64,000 nucleotides of DNA from Clostridia bacterium (GCA_017624735.1 JAGAMK010000047.1:1-64000); one strand, 5' to 3'. Counted from the stretch's first letter, positions 1-8,883 are shown. Notes: generated from the sequence alone by a model not told the origin. Numbers and translations are program-made.

Positions 1-120
1 ATTTTCACTGTGTTTTTTGATATAAAAACCGAAAGAACCCTGAAATCATCGGGGTTTTCGGGGTTCTCTTGGTTGCCGTTATCTTCCGTTAAATTCCGTT
101 AAGTTCGTTTTTTGACACTT

Positions 121-182
121 GACTCGAAATGCGGTAGGTCGTGAATAGCGGCGCAAGAGTTCAAATCTCTTCATCTCCGCCA
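121..182 (+). pseudogene. 3' half of tRNA-Ser(CGA); probable attachment-site remnant
   Basis: From the anticodon loop CTCGAAA (anticodon CGA) onward this reads as the 3' half of a type II tRNA: a long variable arm (GTCGT/GCGGC), a T arm (AAGAG TTCAAAT CTCTT), the acceptor 3' strand CATCTCC, discriminator G and CCA. The matching 5' half, which should start GGAGATG with a D arm, is absent from bases 1-120. Loss exactly at the anticodon loop is where many tyrosine recombinases cross over, so I infer an att site, with the intact tRNA at the far end of an element to the left. Direct repeats of TTCCGTTA at about 82-104 could be integrase arm sites. No integrase gene is visible here. Confidence 0.65.
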
Positions 183-191
183 GACAAAAAT

Positions 192-219
192 AGCCCGTCG
201 CAAGATGGGTTCTTTTTTT
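192..219 (+). terminator. Rho-independent terminator after the tRNA remnant
   Basis: The stem GCCCGTC/GATGGGT, with loop GCAA, is followed by a run of seven T. It sits ten bases after the tRNA CCA end, so it is the original terminator of the tRNA-Ser gene. Confidence 0.75.
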
Positions 220-273
220 GTTATTATTTAAACAAATATGAATTTGTCGGGGTCTTTGACTTAATCTTTTTTC

Positions 274-396
274 GGCTCCCTCTGACGAGGGAGCTGTCTG
301 CGAAGCAGACTGAGGGAGAGATTTAATAAACGAACAAGTCTATCTCTCCCTCCGTCACCCGCTATGCTCGTGCCACCTCCCTCGTCAGAGGGAGGC
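274..396. repeat. Foldback intergenic repeat, copy 1
   Basis: The module has terminal inverted repeats: CTCCCTCTGACGAGGGAG appears at both ends in opposite orientation. Inside are a second complementary pair (GAGGGAGAGAT with ATCTCTCCCTC) and smaller hairpins (GTCTGCGAAGCAGAC). The whole segment can fold into one long hairpin. Related but diverged copies lie at about 17464-17517 and 57007-57110. No open reading frame of interest overlaps it. It is probably a non-autonomous foldback or MITE-like element. Confidence 0.65.
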
Positions 397-441
397 AAGG
401 TCACGTCATTCAATCATCCCTATAAACTCCAATTTGTAATA

Positions 442-469
442 TTGATTTTAAAATATTTAGTGTTATAAT
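442..469 (+). promoter_or_regulatory. SigA-type promoter for the GNAT-permease pair
   Basis: The -35 box TTGATT (442-447) and the -10 box TATAAT (464-469) are separated by 16 bp and lie 22 bp before the GNAT start codon. A Shine-Dalgarno AAGGTGG follows at about 477-483. Confidence 0.7.
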
Positions 470-490
470 ATCTCAAAAGGTGGCAAAACA

Positions 491-946
491 ATGAATAAAT
501 ATACAATTGAAGAGTTAAATATTAAAGATTATAAAAAATGCAATAACATATGGAATATGAAAAAGTGTGAATTTACTGAAAAATTTCGCAAAGAGATTGA
601 GGACGGAAATCGTGTTGTTTTCATATATAAGATTAATGATGAATTTATTGGTGAAATCGCTTATGTCTTTGATATGAATGATAGCGACTACACAATTCCA
701 AATCAAAGAATATACATTTCCCGACTTATTGTGAAAAAGGAATATAGAAATCAAGGTATTGGCGGAATTTTAATTGATTACATTTTAGAAGAAATCAAGA
801 AAATGGGATATAAAGAAGCTACAATTGGTGTCGACAAAGATAACGCATCCGCTTTGCACCTTTATCAAGAGAAAGGCTTTACTAATATTCTTTTTGACGG
901 AAAAGACGAATACGGCGAATTTTACAAACTAATGAAAGAGATATAA
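491..946 (+). CDS. GNAT-family N-acetyltransferase
   Basis: This 151-residue protein is probably an acetyl-CoA-dependent acetyltransferase of the GNAT fold; its acceptor substrate cannot be told. The fold's conserved core is visible: a beta strand at about 70-80 (ISRLIVKKEYRNQGIG) leads into the acetyl-CoA pyrophosphate loop (R/Q-x-x-G-x-G type, QGIGG). A late motif, ASALHLYQEKGF at about 117-128, is typical of RimI-like members. The length matches a single GNAT domain. The start is supported by AAGGTGG seven bases upstream. The permease gene begins two bases after the stop, so the two are co-transcribed, but no shared function is evident. Confidence 0.85.
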   Translation: MNKYTIEELNIKDYKKCNNIWNMKKCEFTEKFRKEIEDGNRVVFIYKINDEFIGEIAYVFDMNDSDYTIPNQRIYISRLIVKKEYRNQGIGGILIDYILEEIKKMGYKEATIGVDKDNASALHLYQEKGFTNILFDGKDEYGEFYKLMKEI

Positions 947-947
947 T

Positions 948-2054
948 ATGACAAGATTTAAAGAATTTATAAAAAATGAAATTGTACTCATAGTTTCTTT
1001 TGTTTTAGCAGTTATTTCTGTATTTTTTGTTGCACCAAACAAGGGATATACTGAATACATTGATTTTCGAACATTAGGGTTACTTTTCTGCCTAATGGTT
1101 GTTATGGCCGGACTTAACAATTTAGGAGTATTTAAATATGTGGCTGAAAAGATGCTAATGAAAGTTAAAAGTATTAGCGGCCTTGCTGTAATACTTGGAC
1201 TGCTTTGTTTCTTTTCATCGATGATTATCACAAATGATGTTGCGCTCATTACTTTTGTTCCTTTTACTGTTACGGCTTTAAAATTATCGAACAAAATGGA
1301 CAAATTAATTTTTATAGTAACAATTGAAACTGTTGCCGCAAATTTAGGCAGTATGCTCACCCCTATCGGTAATCCGCAAAACCTATATTTATTCTCGGCA
1401 TTCAATATGAGCATGAGTGATTTTTTTGTTACCATACTCCCCTATGCTTTGCTGTCATTTATGCTTGTCATTATTTCTTGTTTATTTATAGGCAAGGGAG
1501 AAATCAGCACACAAAATGCTGAATGTGAAACCATTTTTTCAAAACTACATATTGGAATATATTCATTTTTATTTATTCTGGCTTTACTTACTGTTTTCCG
1601 AGTAATCCCTTATAAAACAACCGTTTTAATCACACTGGTTTTTGTTATAATATTTGACAAAAAAATTCTAACAAAAGTTGATTATAGTTTGCTTTTCACT
1701 TTTGTTTTCTTATTCATTTTCATTGGCAATCTCGGAGAAATAAAACAAATCAGTGTCTTTTTAAAGAATATTGTAAATGAAAATGAAGTTATTGTTGGTA
1801 TAGTTTCAAGTCAAATTCTCTCAAATGTTCCTGCTACAATTCTGCTCTCAAAATTCACAGAAAATGCTCACGATTTGCTGATTGGCGTAAATCTTGGCGG
1901 ACTTGGTACATTGATTGCATCAATGGCAAGTTTGATTTCATTCAAATTTGTTGTAAAAGAAAAAGTCGGTACAGGAAAATATATTTTTGTTTTCACGGTT
2001 GTTAACATTGTGTTTTTAATGTTAAATTTAGGCTTGTGGTTGATAATAAGATAA
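948..2054 (+). CDS. SLC13/ArsB-type anion permease
   Basis: A 368-residue integral membrane protein with about ten hydrophobic segments. Two motifs identify the ion-transporter superfamily that holds SLC13 (DASS), CitMHS and ArsB/NhaD carriers: NDVALITFVPF near residue 92 and LTPIGNPQNLYLF near 140. A second internal repeat, SQILSNVPATILLS near 285, mirrors the first. It probably moves an anion, such as a dicarboxylate, together with sodium or protons; the substrate is unknown. It is shorter than full SLC13 proteins (about 450-480 residues), as is common for clostridial members. It follows the GNAT gene with a one-base gap and ends at a strong terminator. Confidence 0.75.
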   Translation: MTRFKEFIKNEIVLIVSFVLAVISVFFVAPNKGYTEYIDFRTLGLLFCLMVVMAGLNNLGVFKYVAEKMLMKVKSISGLAVILGLLCFFSSMIITNDVALITFVPFTVTALKLSNKMDKLIFIVTIETVAANLGSMLTPIGNPQNLYLFSAFNMSMSDFFVTILPYALLSFMLVIISCLFIGKGEISTQNAECETIFSKLHIGIYSFLFILALLTVFRVIPYKTTVLITLVFVIIFDKKILTKVDYSLLFTFVFLFIFIGNLGEIKQISVFLKNIVNENEVIVGIVSSQILSNVPATILLSKFTENAHDLLIGVNLGGLGTLIASMASLISFKFVVKEKVGTGKYIFVFTVVNIVFLMLNLGLWLIIR

Positions 2055-2066
2055 TTTTAAAAAGTT

Positions 2067-2093
2067 AAGGGTACTCAATTGAGTACCCTTTTT
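2067..2093 (+). terminator. Rho-independent terminator of the GNAT-permease operon
   Basis: A perfect palindrome with arms GGGTACTCAA and TTGAGTACCC is followed by T residues. It lies 12 bases after the permease stop codon. Confidence 0.85.
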
Positions 2094-2134
2094 GATATTC
2101 TTTACCATATTCAGAATGACATTACATGTTCTTA

Positions 2135-2168
2135 CAACGCAGGCATGGGCGCCTGACACTACGCGTTG
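2135..2168 (-). terminator. Imperfect hairpin just after araD
   Basis: Outer arms CAACGC/GCGTTG enclose an inner stem CAGGC/GCCTG. The structure lies three bases beyond the araD stop codon, but a good T tract is missing, so it may be a weak terminator or a processed 3' end. Confidence 0.35.
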
Positions 2169-2171
2169 AAA

Positions 2172-2867
2172 TTATTTCTTTTGTCCGTAGTAGGCATTTG
2201 CACCGTGTTTACGAAGATAATGTTTATCAAGAAGTTCCTGTTGCATTGGCTTAATTTCAGGATTCATCATAAGATTATGCCATGCCATAAATGCAAGTTC
2301 TTCAAGCACCACTGCATTGTGAACTGCATTAAACGGGTCAGTTCCCCAAGAGAAAGGACCGTGACTATGCACAAGAACCGACGGAATCTCGTCAGGATTT
2401 ATTTTTTCAAAAGTTTCTGTAATTACAAACCCTGTTTCAAGTTCATATTTTCCATTAATTTCACGTGGTGTCATTTTTCTTGTGCAAGGAATTTCACCAT
2501 AGAAATAGTCAGCGTGAGTAGTGCCGAGGGCAGGAATACCCATACCAGCCTGTGCAAAAGTTGTTGCCCAACGTGAATGAGTGTGAACAACGCCACCAAT
2601 ATGTGGGAATGCATTATAAAGTGCAACGTGAGTATCAGTATCGGATGATGGATTTAAGTCGCCCTCAACCTTTTTGCCGGTTTTAAGGTCAACCACAACC
2701 ATATCCTCAGCCTTCATTGTGTCATACTCAACACCTGATGGTTTAATTACCATTAAACCTTTTTCACGGTCAACACCTGAAACATTACCCCAAGTAAATG
2801 TTATAAGTTTATAATGAGGTAAAAGCATATTCGCCTCATATACTTTTTTCTTTAAATCTTCAAGCAT
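2172..2867 (-). CDS. araD: L-ribulose-5-phosphate 4-epimerase AraD
   Basis: This class II aldolase-family enzyme converts L-ribulose 5-phosphate to D-xylulose 5-phosphate, the last dedicated step of L-arabinose breakdown. Its 231 residues match E. coli AraD. Visible motifs include the N-terminal substrate region [11 protein letters not shown] (about 25-35), PSGVEY, and the zinc-binding His pair [16 protein letters not shown] near residue 94. A further zinc-site histidine, [12 protein letters not shown], is near 168. It follows araA by 12 bases in the order araB-araA-araD and is cotranscribed. The Shine-Dalgarno GGGGAG lies close before the ATG. Confidence 0.95.
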   Translation of the reverse strand: MLEDLKKKVYEANMLLPHYKLITFTWGNVSGVDREKGLMVIKPSGVEYDTMKAEDMVVVDLKTGKKVEGDLNPSSDTDTHVALYNAFPHIGGVVHTHSRWATTFAQAGMGIPALGTTHADYFYGEIPCTRKMTPREINGKYELETGFVITETFEKINPDEIPSVLVHSHGPFSWGTDPFNAVHNAVVLEELAFMAWHNLMMNPEIKPMQQELLDKHYLRKHGANAYYGQKK

Positions 2868-2879
2868 AGGTTACTCCCC

Positions 2880-4358
2880 TTACTTTAATTTCCATGCAAG
2901 GTCTGCAAGAAATAAATCTTTTTCAAGTCCGGCAACTGTTGTATCTTTATTGATATGAACAAATTCAATATCCATCATATTAGCCCAGTCTTTCATCTGC
3001 TCTGCAGTCACATCATAGCTTAATACTGTATGGTGAGCACCACCCGCAGTAATCCAGCATTCAATACCTGTTTCGAGGTCAGGCATTGCTCTCCACATTA
3101 CACGGGCAACAGGAAGGTTTGGCATTTCCATAATAGGTTTAACACATTCGATGTCCTGACAGATAAGGCGAAGACGTCCACCCATATCAACAAGGCTAAC
3201 TACAATAGCACTACCTGCTTTACCTTCAAAAACAAGACGAGCAGGGTCTTTTTCGTTCATACCAATTCCAAGATGATGTGTTTCAATTCTTGGTTTATCG
3301 GCTGCCATTGATGGGCAAACCTCAAGCATATGAGCGCCAAGGCTGTATTCTTCGCCCTCAACAAGATGGTATGTATAGTCTTCCATAAAACCTGTACCAC
3401 CGTTTTTGCCCTCTGCCATAGCTTTCATGATTGCAGTCATAGCGGCAACTTTCCAGTCACCCTCACCACCGTAGCCATAGCCCTGAGCCATAAGATGCTG
3501 GCTTGCAAGACCCGGAAGCTGTTCCATACCATAAAGGTCTTGGAAAGTATTTGAGAATGCCATACAGCCCTCTGCGTCAAGCATTTTCTTCATTGCGATT
3601 TCTTCACGAGCCTGATAACGGATTGCATCGATATTATCAGTTGCAAAATCATATTCTGCCTTATAAACATCCATAAGAGCATTGATTTCAGCATCTGTTA
3701 CTTCGTTCATAACCTTTACAAGGTCACCAACTGCCCAAGTATTAACCTGCCAGCCGAGTTTAGCCTGAACTTCAACCTTATCGCCTTCTGTAACAGCAAC
3801 TTCACGCATATTGTCACCAAAACGCATAACTTTAAGTTCTTTACTTACAGCAACGCCAACTGCTGAACGCATCCAGTCACCAAGACGTGTACGAACTGAG
3901 TCCTTTGTCCAATGACCTGCTATAACTTTACGAGGCATACGAAGACGTGCTGCAATAAATCCATGTTCACGGTCACCGTGAGCAGCCTGATTAAGGTTCA
4001 TAAAGTCCATATCAATTTCGTCGTTTGGAATTTCAACATTGTACTGTGTTGCAAGGTGGCAATATGGTTTCTGTAAGTCTACAAAGCCGTTAATCCACAT
4101 TTTTGATGGGCTGAATGTATGGCACCAAGTGATGATACCTGCACATTTTTTGTCATAATTTGCTTCTCTAACAACATCTGTAATTTCTTTATTTGTTTTT
4201 GCAGTTACTTTGTAAACAACTTTGCAAGGAAGTGTGCCTGATGCATTAAGTTCGTCAACCATTTCCTGTGCACGAGCTGCAACTGTTTCCAAAACTTCAG
4301 GACCATAAAGGAACTGACTACCAACTACAAACCAGAATTCATAATTTTTAAGACTCAT
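2880..4358 (-). CDS. araA: L-arabinose isomerase AraA
   Basis: This enzyme interconverts L-arabinose and L-ribulose in the cytoplasm using a divalent metal. The 492 residues match the family length (about 500). The N terminus MSLKNYEFWFVVGSQFLYG is the classic AraA start, and the motifs WCHTFSPSKMWI and GEGDWKVAAM near residue 300 are diagnostic. I chose the ATG at 4358 rather than an in-frame start 40 codons upstream, because GGAG sits nine bases before it and the longer start would overlap araB. The gap to araB is 19 bases. The region around 330-450 carries the metal-binding Glu and His residues (HMLEVCPS, TAGGAHHTVLS). Confidence 0.96.
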   Translation of the reverse strand: MSLKNYEFWFVVGSQFLYGPEVLETVAARAQEMVDELNASGTLPCKVVYKVTAKTNKEITDVVREANYDKKCAGIITWCHTFSPSKMWINGFVDLQKPYCHLATQYNVEIPNDEIDMDFMNLNQAAHGDREHGFIAARLRMPRKVIAGHWTKDSVRTRLGDWMRSAVGVAVSKELKVMRFGDNMREVAVTEGDKVEVQAKLGWQVNTWAVGDLVKVMNEVTDAEINALMDVYKAEYDFATDNIDAIRYQAREEIAMKKMLDAEGCMAFSNTFQDLYGMEQLPGLASQHLMAQGYGYGGEGDWKVAAMTAIMKAMAEGKNGGTGFMEDYTYHLVEGEEYSLGAHMLEVCPSMAADKPRIETHHLGIGMNEKDPARLVFEGKAGSAIVVSLVDMGGRLRLICQDIECVKPIMEMPNLPVARVMWRAMPDLETGIECWITAGGAHHTVLSYDVTAEQMKDWANMMDIEFVHINKDTTVAGLEKDLFLADLAWKLK

Positions 4359-4377
4359 AATATTTTTCTCCATTCTT

Positions 4378-5976
4378 TTATTTAAGAGTATTAATTGCAC
4401 ATTTTTCAACTGCAACCGCTGACTCGTATCTCTTAATATATTCATTGAAACCATCGACATCTGCTTTGTCGGGTTCAATTACACTTGCTTTATACTCTGC
4501 GAAAACCTTGTTTTCAAGATAATCTTCAAGTGGCTCGTTTTCTTTGTTTACCATATATGCTGCAAGGAGTGCAATACCCCAAGCACCACCCTCACCTGCA
4601 GTTTCCATAACTGCAACCGGAGTATTAAGAGCACCTGCCATAAGTTTTTGACCGACAACAGGAGTTTTGAAAAGACCACCGTGACCTAAAAGTTTTTCAA
4701 TCTGAACATTTTCTTTATCGAAAAGAATGTTCATACCAAGACGAAGAGTTGCCATTGTGCCATAGAGTTGTGCTCTCATAAAGTTTGCAAGGCTGAATTT
4801 AGTATCAGGCATTCTAACGAGTAATGGTCTGCCCTCTGCAGTATCTGTTACAGGCTCACCTGAATAGTAGTTAAAGCTGATGATACCGTTACAATCTGCA
4901 TCACCCTTAAGTGCTTCGGCATAAAGCATATCATAAAGTGCAGGTTTATTAACTTCAACACCTGAATTAGCAAGTACTTCTGCAAAGAGTTTCACATAAG
5001 CATCAAGGTCCGATGTGCAAGTATTACAATGCACCATAGCAACGGGTTTACCTGTTGGAGTTGTAACCATATCAATTTCTGTATAAACATCTGAAAGTGC
5101 TTTATCAAGGACAATCATACCAAAAATTGATGTACCTGCAGAAATATTACCTGTTTTTGCTGCAACACTATTTGTTGCAACCATTCCTGTACCTGCGTCA
5201 CCTTCAGGTGGGCAAAGTGGACAACCACATTCTAATTCACCGGTAGGGTCAAGGAGTAATGCACCATCTTTTGTAAGTGAACCTGCATTATCACCTGCAA
5301 GCAAAATCTTTGGAAGAATGTCAAGGAGTTTGAATGAATAACCTTTTTCTGCTACCAAAGCATCAAACTGCTCAACCATTTTTTCGTCATAGCAATTCTT
5401 TGTGCTATCAATCGGGAACATACCTGCTGCTTCACCGATACCGATTACCTTTTCACCTGTGAGCACCCAATGAACATATCCCTCAAGTGTTGTTAAAAAG
5501 TCAATATTCGGAAGATGGTCTTCCTTATTCAAAATTGCTTGATAGAGATGTGCAATACTCCAACGCTGTGGAATATTGAATTTGAAAAGATTTGTAAGCT
5601 CAGTTGCAGATTGCTCTGTAATTGTGTTTCTCCATGTTCTGAATTCTGCAAGTTGATTTCCGTCTTTATCAAATGGAAGATAACCGTGCATCATAGCAGA
5701 AAAGCCCATAGCTTTTAATTCAGTGAGTTTTACACCATATTTTTCTTCTACGTCTGCTTTAAGATTTTTATAAGCATCCTGAAGACCTGCCCACACATCA
5801 TCAAGATGATATGTCCACACACCATTTTCAAAACGGTTTTCCCAACCGTGAGAACCACTTGCAATTGGATTATGCTTTTCATCAATCAAAACGGCTTTAA
5901 TTCGTGTTGAGCCCATTTCAATTCCCAAAACAGCATTACCATTCTGAATTGTATTTTTAATTGCCTGAATATTCAA
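4378..5976 (-). CDS. araB: FGGY-family carbohydrate kinase, probable L-ribulokinase
   Basis: A sugar kinase of the FGGY family, and by operon position the ATP-dependent kinase that makes L-ribulose 5-phosphate. Visible parts are the N-terminal phosphate loop [16 protein letters not shown], a Cys-rich segment [10 protein letters not shown] directly before the catalytic-type DAGTGM, and the C-terminal glycine loop GLFKTPVVG. Sequence style resembles the clostridial FGGY group often labelled xylulokinase or ATPase rather than E. coli AraB, so the exact substrate is inferred from araA and araD. I use the TTG at 5976 (532 residues): GGGAG lies nine bases before it, and the promoter predicts transcription beginning near 6007, which would leave the ATG at 6006 without a leader. 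Confidence 0.85.
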   Translation of the reverse strand: MNIQAIKNTIQNGNAVLGIEMGSTRIKAVLIDEKHNPIASGSHGWENRFENGVWTYHLDDVWAGLQDAYKNLKADVEEKYGVKLTELKAMGFSAMMHGYLPFDKDGNQLAEFRTWRNTITEQSATELTNLFKFNIPQRWSIAHLYQAILNKEDHLPNIDFLTTLEGYVHWVLTGEKVIGIGEAAGMFPIDSTKNCYDEKMVEQFDALVAEKGYSFKLLDILPKILLAGDNAGSLTKDGALLLDPTGELECGCPLCPPEGDAGTGMVATNSVAAKTGNISAGTSIFGMIVLDKALSDVYTEIDMVTTPTGKPVAMVHCNTCTSDLDAYVKLFAEVLANSGVEVNKPALYDMLYAEALKGDADCNGIISFNYYSGEPVTDTAEGRPLLVRMPDTKFSLANFMRAQLYGTMATLRLGMNILFDKENVQIEKLLGHGGLFKTPVVGQKLMAGALNTPVAVMETAGEGGAWGIALLAAYMVNKENEPLEDYLENKVFAEYKASVIEPDKADVDGFNEYIKRYESAVAVEKCAINTLK

Positions 5977-6013
5977 ATTTTCCAACTCCCAACTATGAAA
6001 ATACATCCATAAA

Positions 6014-6042
6014 ATTATATCACTTTAAACAGAGTTTCGCAA
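6014..6042 (-). promoter_or_regulatory. Promoter of araB-araA-araD
   Basis: On the minus strand, TTGCGA (6037-6042) and TATAAT (6014-6019) are separated by 17 bp. The transcript should begin near 6007, about 30 bases before the preferred TTG start of araB. No clear operator palindrome was seen, and no AraR gene lies in the window. Confidence 0.75.
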
Positions 6043-6047
6043 TAGAG

Positions 6048-7298
6048 TTAAAGCAATTTACTCATTTCTACATCATTAAAATTAAAGGTATTTGTAGGTG
6101 TGATTTCAAGGATAAATTCAATTATTTCTTCATAGGACGCAGTTTTAATATCAATTCGTTTTATGTTTTGGTTGAGTATTCCCCACTGACTACCTGCATT
6201 GTAAGTTTTATAATTCCATTTTGTACGGTTTATCTGGAAAAACTCATAGAGCATCTGTCCGAAATATTCATTTTCACCGTTATTGTATTCACCATTATAA
6301 ACTGCAACTCCCCAATCACGTCTTACCTTTCTCAATTCGTTGACACGATACAAAATCATATCAGTTGATGTGTCATAAATGTGTAATTGATACATTACAT
6401 TTTCGTATCCGAATTCATTGGGATTTGGTAAAACCTCGGTTGACCAGATGCCTTCAAATGAAATTATGTGATTTTCGTCAACTTCTCTTATTGCTTTATA
6501 TAGAATGTCATAAGCTTTATTTGTCTGTGCCGCTGCTTCTTGGCTTCCTGCTTCCCAAGAATAGTCACCTGTATATCCACCATTGTTTTGTGGCTCGTTT
6601 AAAAGGTCATAGACTGCAATTATCTCATTATCTTTATATCTTTCTGCGATAGTTGTCCAAAGTTCAACACAAGTTTCCATTTTCTCTTCATAGAGTTCAT
6701 TTCTGCCTGCTTTACCCGTACTATGGTTTTTGCTCTGTCCACCCGGTGCACCATGCATATCAAGAATTATATAAATTCCGTATTTAGCACATTGTTCAAT
6801 AAGCCAATCAATTCGCTGAAAGCCTGGATTATCATTATGGTCAGTAGTTAGCCAGGTGCCATCCTCATTCATAAAATTTCGATACCAAAAAGGTACACGG
6901 ACACAATTAAAACCGAGTTTTTCAATCTGTGCAATATCATCTTCAGTTATGAAATTATCCATAAACACCTTTTCGATTTCTGCAGTTTTTTCTGCACCAA
7001 AGCGTTCAATAAGCACTTCAAGTGTATCATAATGTGCCCAATCATGAGTATATTCAGGCACAAAGCCCATCCATGTTTCCCACAAAAGCCAGTTACCAAT
7101 ATTAACACCATTAAGAATGACTTTTTTACCATTTTCATCAACTACATAGCCTTTCTTATTAACAGAAAGCATACTCATTTCATAAGGGTTTTCGTAGTTA
7201 TATTCTGTTAAGGGTTTTACATCTGGTTGGTTGATATTAAAACCTAAAAGTGATAAAAGAATTGAAACAACAAGTGAAATTGATGTAATAATTTTCAT
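6048..7298 (-). CDS. Glycoside hydrolase family 5 protein, secreted
   Basis: A 416-residue protein with an N-terminal hydrophobic export segment (about 4-22), followed by a (beta/alpha)8 hydrolase domain of the GH5 type. The acid/base Glu is seen in YDLLNEPQN near residue 232, and the nucleophile is probably the Glu of YNGEYNNGEN near 340. The early motif NGVNIGNWLLWE resembles exo-beta-1,3-glucanase and endoglucanase members, so a beta-glucan or hemicellulose is a plausible substrate. I start at the ATG at 7298, since GGAG is nine bases upstream; the ATG at 7307 directly abuts the Shine-Dalgarno. It has its own promoter and lies just upstream of the ara operon. Confidence 0.85.
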   Translation of the reverse strand: MKIITSISLVVSILLSLLGFNINQPDVKPLTEYNYENPYEMSMLSVNKKGYVVDENGKKVILNGVNIGNWLLWETWMGFVPEYTHDWAHYDTLEVLIERFGAEKTAEIEKVFMDNFITEDDIAQIEKLGFNCVRVPFWYRNFMNEDGTWLTTDHNDNPGFQRIDWLIEQCAKYGIYIILDMHGAPGGQSKNHSTGKAGRNELYEEKMETCVELWTTIAERYKDNEIIAVYDLLNEPQNNGGYTGDYSWEAGSQEAAAQTNKAYDILYKAIREVDENHIISFEGIWSTEVLPNPNEFGYENVMYQLHIYDTSTDMILYRVNELRKVRRDWGVAVYNGEYNNGENEYFGQMLYEFFQINRTKWNYKTYNAGSQWGILNQNIKRIDIKTASYEEIIEFILEITPTNTFNFNDVEMSKLL

Positions 7299-7319
7299 AA
7301 AGCACATCTCCTTTTCTTT

Positions 7320-7348
7320 ATTATATTGGATATTTTTTCATTTTTCAA
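7320..7348 (-). promoter_or_regulatory. Promoter of the GH5 gene
   Basis: TTGAAA (7343-7348) and TATAAT (7320-7325) lie 17 bp apart on the minus strand, immediately upstream of the GH5 Shine-Dalgarno. Confidence 0.75.
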
Positions 7349-7357
7349 TATAAAAAG

Positions 7358-7385
7358 AAATACCATCTCAAAAGAGATGGTATTT
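7358..7385 (-). terminator. Terminator of the prmA-arsC-like operon
   Basis: The arms AAATACCATCTC and GAGATGGTATTT flank a four-base loop and are followed on the minus strand by CTTTTTAT. It lies four bases after the stop of the ArsC-like gene. Confidence 0.85.
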
Positions 7386-7388
7386 AAA

Positions 7389-7739
7389 CTATTTTATTGC
7401 GTCAAGCCATTCGTTTTCACGAAAGCCCACAAGAATTTTATTATCTGTAATGAGAATTGGACGTTTTACAAGCATTCCGTCAGTAGAAAGCAGTTTCAAC
7501 TGTTCTTCTTCACTCATTTCGGGAAGTTTATTCTTTAAATCCATGGATTTGTATAAAAGTCCGCTTGTGTTGAAAAACTTCTTTAATGGTAAACCACTTT
7601 TTTTGTACCATAATTTTAATTCATCATAAGTTGGATTTTCTTCCTTAATGTGACGAGCGGTAAAACTTACTCCATTGTCTACAAGAAAATTCTTTGCTTT
7701 CTGACACGTTGTACATTTGGGATATTCAATAAAAAGCAT
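7389..7739 (-). CDS. ArsC/Spx-family thioredoxin-fold protein
   Basis: A 116-residue protein of the ArsC/Spx/YffB family. The N-terminal redox motif is CTTC at about residues 9-12 (YPKCTTCQKAK), and the conserved substrate or cis-Pro region is KRPILITDNKILVGF near 92-106. These proteins are often called arsenate reductase-like, but most in Firmicutes have no shown arsenate activity, and the CxxC would also fit an Spx-type regulator. The RPILI motif and absence of a C-terminal RNA polymerase contact helix favour the reductase-like group. It follows prmA by nine bases and shares its transcript. Confidence 0.8.
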   Translation of the reverse strand: MLFIEYPKCTTCQKAKNFLVDNGVSFTARHIKEENPTYDELKLWYKKSGLPLKKFFNTSGLLYKSMDLKNKLPEMSEEEQLKLLSTDGMLVKRPILITDNKILVGFRENEWLDAIK

Positions 7740-7748
7740 ATTTTCACC

Positions 7749-8672
7749 TTATTTCTTTTTACATACAAAACAGAGCCAGCCACCGTCTTCGTATCTTTCA
7801 ATTATTTCAAAACTGTTATCAGCGAACGCTTTTGTAACTTCTTCTTCACGAGGCTCAATGATACCTGATGTAATGAAAACACCATCATCCTTTAAAAATT
7901 CCCCTACTTGTGATGAGAAAAGAATAATAATATCTGCGACAATATTCGCAACTACAACATCAAACTTACCTGTTACTTTATCAACAAGGTTACCATTGAG
8001 AATATTGTATTTTGGGGCTTCAAAACCATTAACTTTTCCGTTCTCAATGGCTGTTTTAACTGCAAGTTTATCAATATCGACACCTGTTGCATTGTCAGCA
8101 CCCATTAAGAGTGAAGCAACGGACAAGATTCCGCTACCGCAACCACAGTCAAGGACACTATCCCCTGCCTTTACGTGCTTTTCAAGTGTTTCAAGGCAAA
8201 GTCTTGTTGTGTTATGTCCACCGCTACCAAATGCAAGACCTGGTTCAATGCTTAAAACTGCTCTGCCTTCTGCATCATAATCATCAATCCAAAGAGGACG
8301 GATAAGAAGTTTTTCGCCGATTTTCATTGGCTTGAAATACTCTTTCCAGTTATTTTCCCAGTCCTCATTTTTGCAAGGCTTATATTCAATACTATGTGAA
8401 ATCTGCTCGCTTTCATATCTTTCTGTTAAGAATGAGATTGCCTCTTTATAATTTTCCTCAGGTGAGATATAAATGTGAACACAACCCTTTGTTCTGTCCT
8501 TTGCAAGAAGTTCTTCATCAATAAGGTCAATGTTTGCAATTTCCCATGCTTCCTGTTCAAGTGTTCTGTAATCTTCAATATAGATGCCATAAGGCACAGC
8601 CATACTTGCAATATCAGCTGCACGGTCAATATTTTCGGCATCTACTTCAATTTTAATTTCGGTCCAATCCAT
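7749..8672 (-). CDS. prmA: Ribosomal protein L11 methyltransferase PrmA
   Basis: This SAM-dependent enzyme trimethylates ribosomal protein L11. The 307 residues match the family. An N-terminal ferredoxin-like substrate domain (about 1-60, MDWTEIKIEVDAEN) is followed by a Rossmann methyltransferase domain. SAM motif I, VLDCGCGSGILS, is near residue 170, followed by GVDIDKLAV and the motif-IV region VVANIVADI. The start is supported by GGAGG seven bases upstream. In many Firmicutes prmA lies beside dnaJ or rsmE; here it is first in a two-gene operon with an ArsC-like protein. Confidence 0.95.
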   Translation of the reverse strand: MDWTEIKIEVDAENIDRAADIASMAVPYGIYIEDYRTLEQEAWEIANIDLIDEELLAKDRTKGCVHIYISPEENYKEAISFLTERYESEQISHSIEYKPCKNEDWENNWKEYFKPMKIGEKLLIRPLWIDDYDAEGRAVLSIEPGLAFGSGGHNTTRLCLETLEKHVKAGDSVLDCGCGSGILSVASLLMGADNATGVDIDKLAVKTAIENGKVNGFEAPKYNILNGNLVDKVTGKFDVVVANIVADIIILFSSQVGEFLKDDGVFITSGIIEPREEEVTKAFADNSFEIIERYEDGGWLCFVCKKK

Positions 8673-8721
8673 TAGAATCCCTCCACCATAAATATTCTAC
8701 CAAAACCTTGGAAGAAATAAA

Positions 8722-8883
8722 GTAACCACTGATTAAATCGGGTTGCGATTATCAGCGAGATAGTTTTTTGTCAGAACCGTCAAAAAACGCAGGCAATACT
8801 TTGTGTATTAACGAGTATTTTGGACGAGTTATGACGGAAAAATAGCCGTTGAGAATTGTAACCAAGATTTAAGAAGTGGTTAC
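8722..8883. mobile_element. MITE-like element, 162 bp
   Basis: The ends are imperfect inverted repeats of about 18 bp: GTAACCACTGATTAAATC on the left and the complement of GTAACCACTTCTTAAATC on the right. The sequence AAATAA flanks both sides and may be a target-site duplication. The interior has no open reading frame and holds smaller complementary segments (GTTTTTTGTCA, TGACGGAAAAAT). It sits between prmA and the rplS terminator. No transposase is encoded, so it would be non-autonomous. Confidence 0.7.

Noticed and set aside
141..326. A 61-codon plus-strand frame near the left edge
   Set aside because: It covers the tRNA remnant, its terminator and part of a foldback repeat and has no ribosome-binding site.
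929..1435. Minus-strand 168-codon frame opposite the SLC13-type permease
   Set aside because: It is antisense to a clear membrane protein gene and lacks a start signal.
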